64,000 nucleotides of DNA from Oikopleura dioica (Eukaryota > Chordata > Appendicularia > Copelata > Oikopleuridae): the NCBI GenBank assembly GCA_907165135.1, contig OU015569.1, positions 11,904,501 to 11,968,500 on the forward strand, in the 5' to 3' direction. The notes below the pieces were generated by a model. That model was not told where the DNA came from. It did no database searches and saw only the letters and a list, made by a program, of their open reading frames with translations. The position numbers and the translations under genes are program-made. Below are positions 11,250 through 22,767 of the stretch, piece by piece (positions within the stretch are counted from its first letter, which is position 1; each line of letters begins with the position of its first letter).

Positions 11250-12831
11250 ATGAAGAAAATTGCTGCGTTCTTGAGCTTTTCTCGTGTTTTGGGAGCTTCC
11301 GTTTTTGGCAGTGGAGATTCAAATTTGAACCCGGAGAGCTGTGGCGACTCTTATCAGCTTTATGTTTCGCAGTGGATTCTCGACAATGCCCAGTTGACTA
11401 CGGACAGAGATTACGCCTACTACTATGATGATTACTACGACTACTACGGCGAGGAAGTTGACGAAGAGGAGGAAGGAGGGAACGAAACGGCCGAGGCGGC
11501 GAAAAACATAACTGTCTCTTGCGGAGTCCCGATGTTCGCAGACGAAGCAGACCGAACTCCCACCTGTTCGTTGGTAACGGAAGAAGACGAGGAACACATT
11601 GTCGATACAGGAAGAATTTTGGGCGCCAACGAGGCGATTCCGCACTCGCATCCTTGGCTAGCCGCGCTGCAGATCAAAAAAGTAAAATAACATTTTTATT
11701 TTGTGCTTTATTTTTGACTTCAGTCGAAAAAGCACTTTTGCAGCGGATCGATTCTGAACTCGAGGTGGATCATCACCGCCCAGCACTGTCGATTCAACGT
11801 GGAAAAGGACGAAATTGTGGTTGGAGCTCATAAACGGTAGGATGAATCTAAGGGAGTTCGCGTGGTTATATTTTATATCGGCTTCGTGAGGATCTAGACT
11901 AGGGTTTGAACAACAGTTTGAGAAAATAAAATAAGGGTGTTGCTTTATCAAATCCAGAAAAATTGTGGCTGAAAATCAAGCTGACCTTGTACCGTGGTAT
12001 ATCCCCTTAATCCAATCAAATCCGATGGAAAGCCAGACTATGTCTTTATAGAGATCGATTTGAAAATTCGGATGGTGGGTTAATAACATAAACGGTGAGA
12101 TAAGGAACAACAGCTTGGGTCCCAAGTCTTGGGAAAATGAAATAAGGGTGTCGCCATATGAAGTTCATATCATGAACTCTGGAAAAAGTTATGATCAAAA
12201 CCCGGGTTCGCGCTGTCCGCCCCCTCATTTAATTTAATCCGGTAGGAATGGATAAAGCCAGACTTTGTCTTTATAGAGATCGATTTGAAAATTCGGATGG
12301 CGAGTTTTACGAAGCCGAGCAAAAAGTGGATCATCCGTTGACCCGAGCCGCTCGCGGGGGAATCCAAGACTTCGACATTTCATTATTGCGAACGAAAAGA
12401 GCGATTGATTTTTCGTCGAGGGTTTTTCCAATTTGTTTGCCTTCTTCGCCGCCGGAACGGGATTCCTGCTTCTTTGCCGGCTGGGGAAGGACTGTTGCGA
12501 TGCCGCCAGAGGTTGTTCTAGTCCTTGTTCTTGTTCTTTTTGAGTTATGAAATTACAGTACCCCGATAATCTGCTGGAAACGCACATCGAAATCAACGCA
12601 AACTGCGGCCCATTTGAACTGTTGCTCAGCGAGCACTCCTTCTGCGCCGGCTACCACGGAACCAGCTCTGGCTGCGTTGGCGACTCTGGCGGCCCCCTCG
12701 TCTGTGCGCGAACTACTGATGATTTTACTTACACAAGATTCGAGATTTCTGGCATTTCCAGCTGGTCCGGCCGAAGCTGTTACCCCGCCAATCCTACTGG
12801 CTTTATGAAAGGAAAGGTTCAGTCAGCATGA
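11250..12831 (+). CDS. Secreted trypsin-like serine protease (S1 family)
   Basis: Exons 11250-11681, 11724-11836, 12277-12511 and 12559-12831 join in phase with GT-AG introns. MKKIAAFLSFSRVLGASVFG is a signal peptide, followed by an acidic, Tyr-rich pro-region (YYYDDYYDYYGEE). Activation is expected after Arg in GRILGANEA. The catalytic triad is complete: His in IITAQHC, Asp in QDFDISLL and Ser in GCVGDSGGPL. The second intron is enlarged to 440 bp by a tandem duplication that carries a dead copy of the start of exon 3 (see 11829-12300). The C-terminal helix appears short, ending GFMKGKVQSA, so a further exon is possible. Substrate unknown. Confidence 0.85.
11829..12300. repeat. Internal tandem duplication in a protease intron
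   Basis: CATAAACGGT (end of exon 2 plus donor) occurs at 11829 and again at 12087. The block GTCTTTATAGAGATCGATTT (acceptor plus start of exon 3) occurs at 12042-12061 and 12267-12286. Each unit also contains an AAATAAGGGTGT motif. The first exon-3 copy runs into a stop (GGGTTAATAACATAA), so only the second copy can be used. Confidence 0.75.
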
Positions 12832-13375
12832 TATCAAGAAATCATATGGTCAATCAAAAACAGGTCAAAAGCCTTTCAATCCTCATCGTATTTGTTAAAC
12901 GTACTGAATCTTCTGAAAGTTTACTCTCCGCCGATTCTTGGCTTCATTCAAAGAACCATTTCAAATATTTGAATTTCTGTCATGTATAATTTTTAAATTT
13001 ATCAAGTTTTCTTGAATTTAATAAACTTATTTATTATCAAACAAAAAGTGTTTTTTTTTCCCCAAAATAGTTTTTTGATGCCTTTTTGTTTTTGAGTAAT
13101 TTAATCGCCGGTTTCTAAAATTCATCCTTGTCTACCTCGCCGCGGGGCTGTTCCAGATGAATGGGTTTTTCTGCACTGACGGGTGTCAAGCTAGAACTAG
13201 TCCTTACCCGTCGTAAAGAAGGACTAGAGCACTAAAACGCTGATAAAGAGCGCGCTCTTCATCGTCTTCTTCGTAATTCCTGGCGCCTTTGTTTCTGTCC
13301 GGCCACTTCGTTCTTTCAGAATTTACGATTTTGAGCGCTGCGCTCGAATCAATCAATTTTTGTTTTTTTGAGAAA
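12832..13375. other. Intergenic, 5' region of the ABC transporter
   Basis: AT-rich downstream sequence of the protease, then a GC-richer stretch from about 13120. The first coding exon of the transporter (the one with the start codon) should lie here but could not be placed: the frame entering at about 13376 has no upstream ATG. Confidence 0.45.
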
Positions 13376-16300
13376 AAGCATGAAGAAAAAGAGAAAGAGA
13401 AAATCGACCTGTCCAAAGGAGAGACGACTAAAAAGGATGAAAAAGAAAAGAAAGAGCCGCTGAAGAAAGTTTCTTATTTCAAACTCGTAAGTTTCAAATT
13501 CAAAAAGAAAAGATCGTCGGATTGATTTTTTCCGAGAAATCTAAGATCGTTTTTGTTAGTACCGATTTGCCACGAAGACAGACTGGCTGTTGATTTCGCT
13601 GGGATGGTTTGCCGCGATTTTTGTTGGCGTTTCTCAGCCGGCGATGATTATTTTCTTTGGAAATGCACGGGATCATTTATTCTCAATTACAGTTTTTTTT
13701 TACTGTATATTTACTGATGCATTTTTTCAATCATATTACTTTCATTTTTATCTCGGCTTGGCAACCTGAGTAGAAAACCTGAGCCAGGCTCTGGAAGAGC
13801 TAAAATGAAAAGCCGCGTAGCGGCTTTTTTAAAACGAAGCCGCAGGAGTTTGAAGAACCTTTATGAGGTTCATTTGCGAAGCCGCTTTGCGGCTTCGGTT
13901 TTAAAAGCCGCTAGGCGGCTTTTCATTTTAGCTCTTTCAGAGCCTGACTCAGGTTTTCTACTCAGGTTGCCGAGCCCAGATTTTTATTGTTAGGAAAATT
14001 ATGGGTAAAAGTTCTTGACTTTCAAAATGCTGTTGGTTATAATTTCATAATTATCAATCACTAGAATAATAATAATGTAAGTTGCTAAGCGACTTTAGTA
14101 TCCGGTAGTAGACACTTTGTTCGAAAAGGTAACTCAATAAAGATGAATGAGCCCCTCTCTAGTCTGTAAATGACTTTACATCTGCTGGAAAGTTCCAGGC
14201 CTGCTTTCCTGGCGATTCCGAAGCATTGGCTGCTTTGGGAAATGGAACTGGCTCGCTGGACCAAGTTTCTGATTTCTGTAAATTGACGTTGGCGACTCTC
14301 AACGAGCGGGAAAAGGCGCTGTATACCGAAGGAGATGGAGCTGCGATTTCTGGAACGATGATGGACAATATTTGGTGGTTCATCGGACTCGGCGCAGTCG
14401 TCTGGCTCGCTGGGTGGATCCAGACCGCGTGTCTTATGTACTCCTCGGATCGACAAGTCAACCAGCTCAGGAATGGAGATAACGAGCGTCAGCTTAGAAT
14501 TCGACGTGTCACAATGATTTTGAAAAGAAAATAACTCAAGCGAGCTTTAGATTTAGATTCGACCACCCAAATCAAAAAATAGCTGATCTTTCATTAATTC
14601 TTCCATGTGTATTTAACGTAATGATACCCTTAATTTATTACATGAAAAGATAGCCATGAAATATATTTTCGAAAATCTCCATAAAAGAGCGACTTACTTT
14701 GCCTCGGTAGTGCGCCAAAACATCGGATATTTCGACACCCACGACACTGGCGAGTTAAACACGCGTATGTTCGACGATGTGAAGAAAATACAAGATGGAA
14801 TCGCTGAAAAAGTCGGCATTGCTATTCAGTCACTCGCGCAGTTCATCGGAGGCATCATCATTGCCCTTGTTTACGGCTGGAAGCTCGGGCTTGTTTGCGT
14901 CGCTCTTTTGCCTGTGATCGGCATTTCCGGCTTTTTGTTCTTTTACATGACGACTTCCGCTTCAAAAGCAGAACTCGACGATTACGCCGAAGCTGGCGGC
15001 ATCGCGGAGGAAGTTCTTGGCGCGATTCGCACCGTCACTGCTTTCGGCGGACAAGCTTTCGAAAACAAGCGTTATTACAGCCCACTTTTGCGCGCCCAAT
15101 TTTCCGGAATCAAAAAGTCAGCGCTGGCTGGATTCGCCATTGGTTTCTTCTTCCTCGCCATGTTTTGCGTTTATGCTCTTGCCTTCTGGTACGGGGCGGA
15201 GCTGGTCATTACTGACGGCTACGATGTTGGGCGAAAGCTCATAGTGTTCTTCGGCGCGATTATTGGGGGCTTTGGACTCTCCCAAATGGGCCAAAACTTG
15301 GAGTACTTGGGCACAGCGCAGGCAGCAGCCTACAGCGTCTTCGAAATCATTGACCGAGTTCCAGAAATTGACGTTTACTCTACAAAAGGAAAGAAGCTCG
15401 CCGATGTGAAAGGAACCATCACCTTCAAAGACGTCAAGTTCACTTATCCGTCCCGACCCGAGCAAGAAATTCTGAAGGGCGTAAGCTTCACGGCCGAGGC
15501 TTCTCAGACAACCGCTCTGTGTGGCGCTTCTGGGTGTGGCAAGTCGACATGCTTCCAACTCATTCAACGGTTTTACGACGCCATAGATGGTCAGGCAATG
15601 AGTTTATTACACTAACCGAGGTTCGAGAAAATTCGAACTTTTTACGGCCTGCAATTCATCTTTCTTTCGGCAGATTTATTGAAAACCTGAGTCAGCATCT
15701 AAAAGAGTTCAAATGAAAAGCCGCAAAGTGGCTTTTTTTGAAGACAAAGCCGCAAAGCGGCTTCGCCAGGAGCTAAAAATAGACTGATATCGTGATGATT
15801 GGAAGCCGCTTTGCGGCTTTTCTCAAAACCTGACTCAGGGTTGCCGACCAGAGACTCCTATCTCTTCACTTGTTTGTTGTTTGTCTAAACTCTGACAGGT
15901 TCTAATTGACGGACATGATATAAAAGACTTGAATCTCGCCTGGTTCCGTGAAAATGTCGGAGTCGTCAGTCAGGAGCCGATTTTATTTGACGGCTCTGTG
16001 GAAGAAAACATTCGACTAGGACGACTCGATGTGACGAAGGACGAAATCATCACAGCGTGCAAGCAAGCCAATGCTTACGACTTTATCCAAAAGCTTCCGG
16101 CAGTTTGGGAGACCAACGTCGGCGAAGGAGGCGCCACTCTTTCGGGAGGGCAAAAGCAGCGAATCGCCATCGCCAGAGCTCTTGTTCGAAATCCGCGAAT
16201 TCTTTTGCTCGACGAAGCCACTTCCGCGCTCGACACTGAGTCGGAAAAGATTGTTCAACAGGCGCTAGAAACTGCCTCGCTCGGAAGAACAACACTTGTC

Positions 16301-19300
16301 ATTGCACACAGGTAAATAAATATTCCAATTCACTTGAAAATAAAAAATTTAGATTGTCGACGATCAAAAAAGCGGACAAAATCATCGGTTTCAAAAATGG
16401 CGAAAAAGTGGAAGAAGGAAACAACGAATCGTTGCTCCAAATCGAAGATGGAGTTTACAAGACACTCTCGAATATGCAAACCTATGTTGATGAAGACAAC
16501 GAAGACGGAAAGACGGAAAAGGAGGAATCACTCAAAACCGTTTCCAAAGATGATGTGATTACGGAAGTAAGCAAGAAGGGAGCTGAAGGACCGGATTTTT
16601 GACAGCAATTTTTGTTTTCGTATCAAAAATATTGATTTTTTTGTTAATAGAATTGGTCTTCTATGTTGTCAAAAACCGAGAAAAAGAGAAATCAGCTTCG
16701 AAAATCGACGAAAAGAAAAAGAAAGAAGAAACAAATGAAGATATTGCGGAGCGAGAAGGACTTCCCGAAGTGAGCTGGGGCCAAATCATGAAAATGAACA
16801 GTCCCGAGTGGCCTTTCATCGTTGTTGGAGCCATTTTTGTCAGAGTTTTTCACTATTTTTTATGACTTTAGAAATCTATTGCCACTTCTGTTTTGAAAGC
16901 CAATTATTTATTGAAAAAAACTGACATTGAAAAACTCACGGGCAGCGGTTTCAACTGGCGCGATCCAGCCGATTTGGGCAATTGTCTTCGCAAATGTACT
17001 TGAAAACTACTCCGAGTTCAATTGCGCCTACAATCAAGACATCAGCGCATTGAGCGGGAATCAGACTTTGAACTTTGGCCTCGGTGATTTCACCGTAGAC
17101 GTGGACGCCTTGAAAGCAGATGAGAAAGGGTGCAGATTGGATGGATTCAGAGACGAGATTCGCTTCTGGGCTGGAATGTTTGCTGTTCTAGGAGTCGGGC
17201 AGTTCATCGGCTACGGCTTTCTCAACTGGATGTTCGGCTTTTCTGGCGAATACATGACCACGAGGCTCCGAGCGCAGTCGTTCGCCAAACTCCTCAGACT
17301 AGATATGGGCTATTTTGACGAGCCACTGAACTCGACAGGTAAAAACAATCGTTGTTGATTTCCTCAAAAGATTGACACTGATTTATTTCAGGTGCGCTTA
17401 CCGCGAGATTAGCTTCGGACGCCGGCAAAGTTCAAGGAAAGTATTCACTTCACTCTTCAGTATCCATGGTTTTTTTTATTAAATAATCAAACAAATTAAT
17501 GAATACGGATGAAAAGGTGCAACGGGCCGACGAGTGAGTCAAATGTTCATCAATATCGGCGCCCTTGGATGTGGTCTCGGAGTGGCCTTCTATTATGAAT
17601 GGCGACTTTGTCTCCTCACCTTTGCTTTTCTGCCGTTCATGATTGTTACTCAGGCGTTGATGATGAAACTGATGACGGGCAACTTTGGTGGAAACGAACA
17701 ACTCGCGATCGAAACCGCCAGCAAAGTAAATCGCTAACAATCAAAGCCATTTTACAAAAAAAAACTGTAGGTAGCGACAGAAGCAACAACAAACATCCGA
17801 ACAGTCGCAGGACTCGGCCGAGAAGCCCATTTCGGCAAAATCTACAAAGAAAACATCGACGCTACTTTCCAAGGAAAAGGCAAGAAGATCAACATTTATG
17901 GAATCCTCTACGGCGCCAGTTTGGGAGTGATGTTCTTCATGTACGCCGGTCTCTTCCGCTTCTCGATGTTTTTGATCGACGAGGGAATCATCGATATTTC
18001 GAGAACTTCGGACATCTTCAGAGTCTTGTTCGCGCTTGTTTTCGCCGCTTTCACTGCAGGATCGGGTCCAGAAAAGACAAGACTTGACAATTTAAATTCA
18101 ATAATTTCTGATTCCAGCATCCATTCCAAAAATAGTTTTGCGACTCTTGAACAGGCCAATCCGCTGGAATGGCACCAGATTACGGTCAAGCAGTGTTAGC
18201 AGCTCGCCGTGTCGTTAAACTTCTCGAATACCCGCTCTTGATTGACCCCGAATCTACCAAAGGCCAAAAGCCTCAAATCACCGGCAAGGTGGAATTCTCC
18301 TCCGTCGAGTTTTCCTACCCAACTCGCAAAGACGTACTCGTGCTAAAAGGACTCAAGACCATCGTCGAGCCAGGCCAAACACTCGCGCTCGTGGGCCAAT
18401 CTGGCTGTGGAAAATCCACATGCATTTCGCTCCTCGAAAGATTTTACAACGCATCGGCTGGTGAGGTCAAAATCGACGGTGTCGACATTACTGACATTAA
18501 CTTGAAATGGCTGCGTTCCAATGTCGGACTTGTCCAACAAGAACCTGTGCTTTTTGCCAAACCGGTTTTTCATTTCTGTGATTTTGAGAAGGCACTTTAG
18601 GGTGGGCTCGGCAACCTGTGCAGAAAACCTGAGTCAGGGTCTAAAAGATCTCTAGACAAAAGCCGAGTAGCGGCTTTTTAATAAACGAAACAGAATTCAA
18701 AAAATGAGTGAAATAATTTAACAAGATAATTTGGCGAAGCCGCTTTGCGGCTTCGTTTTCAAAAGCCGCGTAGCGGCTTCTTATTACAGATCTTTCAGAC
18801 CCTGACTCAAGTTTTCTATACAGGTCGCCGAGCTCAGGCCCTTATAAAGTGAAATTCTCCGTTGATTTCTATGAAAAACCATGAAAAGACACGACAATTA
18901 CCAACAACATCTTGTACGGACTAGATGACGAAATTTCTTCTGGAGATCGAAAATCGAACAAAGTCGGAGTTGAACAATTCTCAAGAGAAGACATCGAAGC
19001 GGCGCTGAAAGAAGCAAATGCGTATGACTTTGTTATGGAGCTTCCGCAGGGGCTAGAAACCCGCTGCGGCAAGAAGGGATCGCAACTGAGTGGAGGACAG
19101 AAGCAGAGAATCGCCATCGCCAGGGCGTTAATTCGAAAGCCAAAGATTCTGTTGCTGGACGAGGCGACAAGCGCCCTCGATACCGAAAGCGAAAAGGTAC
19201 AAATTGGCTTTTCTGGGAACAAAATTTGAAAATCTGTTTAGATCGTGCAAGATGCGCTTGACAAGGCGCGGCAAGGGCGGACTGCGATTCTGATCGCGCA

Positions 19301-19433
19301 CCGACTTTCCACCGTTATCAACGCGGACGTCATCGCCGTCGTCGACAACGGCGTCATCGTGGAAAGCGGCCGCCACCAAGAACTACTGGACAAACGAGGC
19401 GCTTACTACAACCTCATCAGATCCCAATTATAG
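13376..19433 (+). CDS. ABCB/MDR1-type full ABC transporter
   Basis: ATP-driven efflux pump of the P-glycoprotein type with layout TMD1-NBD1-TMD2-NBD2; start codon not located. Main exons: about 13376-13486, 13560-13691, 14163-14470, 14688-15594, 15899-16311, 16353-16568, about 16692-16838, about 16946-17338, 17392-17436, 17517-17725, 17771-18065, 18155-about 18563, about 18892-19196, 19242-19433. NBD1 has Walker [10 protein letters not shown], signature LSGGQKQR and Walker [16 protein letters not shown]2 has GQSGCGKST and the same signature and Walker B. Introns at 14471 and 17437 need GA-AG, the one at 15595 needs GC-AG, and the junctions at 16839 and 18563 have no clean GT-AG in frame. Three introns carry family A MITEs. 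The substrate cannot be inferred. Confidence 0.88.
13752..13978. repeat. MITE family A, full-length copy in ABC transporter intron
   Basis: Inverted arms about 35 bp long (CTCGGCTTGGCAACCTGAG ... CTCAGGTTGCCGAGCCC). Inside, AAAGCCGCGTAGCGGCTTTT and GAAGCCGC...GCGGCTTC palindromes occur on both sides of a short AT-rich centre. The element is a palindrome made of smaller palindromes. It has no ORF, so it must be non-autonomous. Confidence 0.85.
15681..15850. repeat. MITE family A, degenerate copy in ABC transporter intron
   Basis: Keeps GAAAACCTGAGTCAG, three AAGCCGC..GCGGCTT palindromes and AAAACCTGACTCAGGGTTGCC. It sits inside the GC-AG intron 15595-15898. Confidence 0.75.
18604..18836. repeat. 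MITE family A, full-length copy in ABC transporter
   Basis: Arms GGCTCGGCAACCTGTGCAG and GACTCAAGTTTTCTATACAGGTCGCCGAGCTC; inner AAAGCCGAGTAGCGGCTTTT and GAAGCCGCTTTGCGGCTTC. It interrupts the second nucleotide-binding domain between EPVLFA and [10 protein letters not shown]. Confidence 0.85.
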
Positions 19434-19953
19434 AATTTTAAGAAAAACAAGTTCAATCTTTTAAATAAAGCAAATCAAACGCTTCTTTATCAATTTTCCG
19501 ATTTCTCCTCAATCATTCAGGCTTGGTGACTAACAACAATTTCTCGTGCTACTACTGTATTATCGCTGCAAATTACAGTTAAATAGACCCTCAATTTTAA
19601 TTAAAAAACCTACTAAAAATTACTTTTACTGATATTCTATTGAGTTCTTCATTTCCTAAATAATCCCTTTTTGAAATTATGAAATTTGTCTTCAATAAAA
19701 TTTCCAAATAAGAAAAGTTAAAATGTTTACGTATTTTTCCCGCATAAAATATGAAACGAAAAATTATTTGATCGCGCGCTGATTTGACTCTGCGACGTCA
19801 AAACCAGACGGTGCTCTTGTTGCGCTGAGCACCGCGCGGTCAAACTGACTTCAGTCGAATTTCTGCGTTCAAAGAGGTAAGAGCAGAGATAAATTTCCGA
19901 ATAAAAAATTGGTTTTTGAATGAAACCATCAAGAATTTAAAAGGGCTTAAATA

Positions 19954-20108
19954 AAAAGCCGCGTTGCGGTTTTCGCGAAAACGAAGCCGCGAAGCGGCTT
20001 CGCCAATTTTCAAAAAAATTATTTTGTAAAAGCCGCTGCGCGGCTTTTTTATGAAAGCACTTTCGATTGAGTTGTAGTTCGAAGCCGCATGCGGCTTTTC
20101 GATTTTAG
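19954..20108. repeat. MITE family A fragment, inner palindromes only
   Basis: Four AAGCCGC/GCGGCTT type palindromes are retained; the outer TGAGTCA arms are gone. Confidence 0.7.
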
Positions 20109-20290
20109 TCAAAAGAAAATTTCAAAAAGGAAAGGATTATTTTCCATCCTGAGAAATTCCCATTTTACGGCCTGGGGTGGTTCATATTTGTGCGCACTTA
20201 AAATTTGCTTTGCTTCAATAACGACCCAGGGCGGCTGCGTGAAATCAGTCTCACGTCGAGTCGTCAAGGGCGCTCAGCATAGCGAAGCAA

Positions 20291-20350
20291 ATATGGCGCC
20301 CAGCGCGGGCCAATCAAGGCGCGCCGACTCGAATGCGCGCGAGATTTGAA
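20291..20350 (+). promoter_or_regulatory. Possible E2F-like and CHR-like sites upstream of RACGAP1
   Basis: ATGGCGCCC at about 20293 resembles an E2F site, and TTTGAA at 20345-20350 is the core of a cell-cycle homology region. Both occur within 105 bp of the ATG. In vertebrates such pairs time G2/M genes, which would fit a cytokinesis gene. Assigned only by motif. Confidence 0.3.
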
Positions 20351-20393
20351 CGAATTTATTTTAGATTCTGGACTGCCAAAAATACGCTCAAAA

Positions 20394-22767
20394 ATGGCAA
20401 AGAGGGTTGCTCCACCACCACCACTGAAGAATTTCCAGAGCTTCAGAGAAACACTAAAGAACCTCAATGAAGCGCGGGTAAGTTTCTATTTTTTTTAGTA
20501 AATATAAGAATTTTTAATTTATTATCAAAATTTGAAATGTTTAACTAAAAAAATTTTTCAGGAGGTCAATCAAAACTCGTCTCTTCTTTCGATGTTTGAT
20601 GACATCACGAATCAGATGAAACAAACAACGAAAGAAAAGTACGAAGCTGAAGACACCCTACTCCTTTTGGCGCAGAAAATGATGACCCTCCAACAACAGT
20701 ATCAACAGCGCGACCAGGACGCGACTTCCCTCGCAAAAAAGAACCGTGAATTGCAGAAACAGCTGCAGACGGTGACGACGCAACTCAATCACAACTCCAA
20801 GTAAGTCTTCTCTTTTCAGAACAGTCAAAACATTCTATATTACTAATTTCTAAATAGTATCTATTTGAAAACAACAAGGTTTGGGGCTTTTTTTTTTCTT
20901 TTGAGTTGAAAGATTTTTATCGTTTTGTTTTGGATTTGAAATTGAGCTAAAAATTGTCGATTGAATTTGTTTCTAACTATTTTTTTTCAGGACGGTGGTG
21001 AGCTTGGAGACGGAGAACGCCACTCTCCAAGCCGAAATCGGGGAGTTGGAGGACGTCGTCGCGCTCTGCAAAGAAGTGATCCTGGACAATGAAGGAGGAC
21101 AAATCGGGAGCGACATTGGCCCGGAGAAGAAGCAACGGCTGATCCGGGCGGTCTCCCGACAGAAGTCGATGAAGCGCCGGCCGATCCCGCAGAACCGAGT
21201 CATTCACGAGACGTTCGAGGATGACAGCCAGTACGACTTGCTGAACAACTCGGACGTCATCGACAGGACGACGGAGGACGCTCTCGACGATGACGTGATG
21301 AACTCGTCGCGATTGAACATTTCGATCAACTCGCGAAAGCGGCAAATGTCGAGAACGATGCGGCGGCGATCCGGCGATCGAGAAAGCGAACAGACCGACG
21401 ACACGGACTCGTTCTGGAACGTGAAGACTCCAGTGCGCGCCAAGCTCAAGATGTCCTCGCTGACGAGCCCGGCCAAGATGGGAAAATCGCCCTCGTTTGT
21501 GAATCACTGCTGGGAGAAGCGGTCGATTCACAATCCCATCACCAAGGAATGCGAAGTTTGCTCCAAAAAGATCAAATTCGCGTCCGAAGCGTTCAAGTGC
21601 AAGACTTGCCGCTTGGCCGTCCACAGTCAGTGCAGATTCGACGTCGCCAAAGCTTGCCTGGTCCAGTCCGAAGCCATCACCACAAAGCGTCCGCTGATTG
21701 AGGTGAGCTCAAACTCGAGCTATCAAACGTATTGACGCGTTTTTTTTAGTACTGCGCGAATCGCAATGTTCACCCGCTGATTCCGCAGTTTGTCTACCAA
21801 GCGGTTCACGAAGTCGACGCTAGAATCCTCGAGGAAGGCATCTACAGAATCTCCGGAGCGGCGAAAGAAGTCAACGAGCTGAAAAAGGTAATAACTTTTC
21901 AATCTTTTTAACAAGCTGAATTATTTTTAAGAAAATGATTTCTGGCCGAGTCACGACGCAGCATCTGAAGACGATCACGGACACAAACGTGATCTGCTCG
22001 ACGCTGAAGGACTTTTTCCGGAACATGATCGATCAGCCTCTGTTGACCTGGGCGCAGATGCCGTCGTTCATCCAAGCCTACAAGGATGAGAACGCGACGC
22101 TGCTGAAGGATCTCTTCTCCGAGCTGCCCGACGTCCATCGAGATACCCTCGCATTTATGCTCATTCATCTGATTCAGGTAAACACGAATCAAGTCTTTCT
22201 CCAATAATCTCTTGAAAACATAGGTGTCCCAACGCTCTGACCAGAACCGAATGACGATCGAGGCTATTTCAAAAAGCGTCGGCCCAAGTCTCATCGGCTT
22301 CGTAACTGAATCGCCCGATGCCAATCAAATCCACGAGGCATCCATCTATCAGGTAAAGCAATTTGGAAATCAAGGAAGACTTCCTGGTTGAATTATCTTT
22401 AGTAAAGGGCATCATTAATTTTTGAGCATTTTCTTTCGCCCTCTACTTTGGACAATTCTCTCTTCTTTCATTACTAATTTTTTATTTCTAGCACGGACTT
22501 CTGAAAGCACTACTCAACCTGGGCAGTGCTTTCTTCGAAAAGTTCATGAAAGGTGATGATACAGTGACAAGTCCGGTCTCTTCATTCGCCACCACTTGCG
22601 TCACCAACCACTCCTACGACGCTTTTGGCGACATAAAGGTAAGCTTTCAATTTTCGACTCGCGAAATTGCTAACTTTGAATTTCAGACGACCTACACGAA
22701 TAAGTCGATCCTCGGGAGGGGCTTCCCAGATGGACGAAAGTCCAACAACAAGAAGCTCTTCTCGTAA
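20394..22767 (+). CDS. RACGAP1: Rac GTPase-activating protein 1 (centralspindlin subunit)
   Basis: Partner of MKLP1 kinesin in centralspindlin; organises the spindle midzone and regulates Rho GTPases in cytokinesis. Eight exons: 20394-20477, 20562-20800, 20991-21702, 21750-21887, 21932-22177, 22224-22352, 22492-22638, 22687-22767; all GT-AG and in phase, about 590 residues (vertebrate about 630). Order: an N-terminal coiled coil (about residues 30-150), a basic/acidic linker, a C1 zinc domain beginning HCWEKRSIHNPITKECEVC and ending VHSQCRFDVAKAC, then a RhoGAP domain with the arginine finger in EGIYRISGAAKEV. The end NKKLFS matches the short tail of the family. Confidence 0.93.

Larger units (their letters stand above)
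19434..20393. other. Intergenic with MITE fragment and RACGAP1 promoter
   Basis: AT-rich to about 19780, a partial family A MITE at 19954-20108, then a GC-rich stretch directly upstream of RACGAP1. No ORF that I trust. Confidence 0.55.

Noticed and set aside
11837-12276. Suspected GG-AG intron in the serine protease
   Set aside because: Using the downstream acceptor CTTTATAG at 12276 restores the frame with a normal GT-AG intron.
18060-18154. Suspected third GA-AG intron in the ABC transporter
   Set aside because: A GT donor six bases downstream (TCGG|GTCCAG) also keeps the frame, so no unusual splice site is needed.
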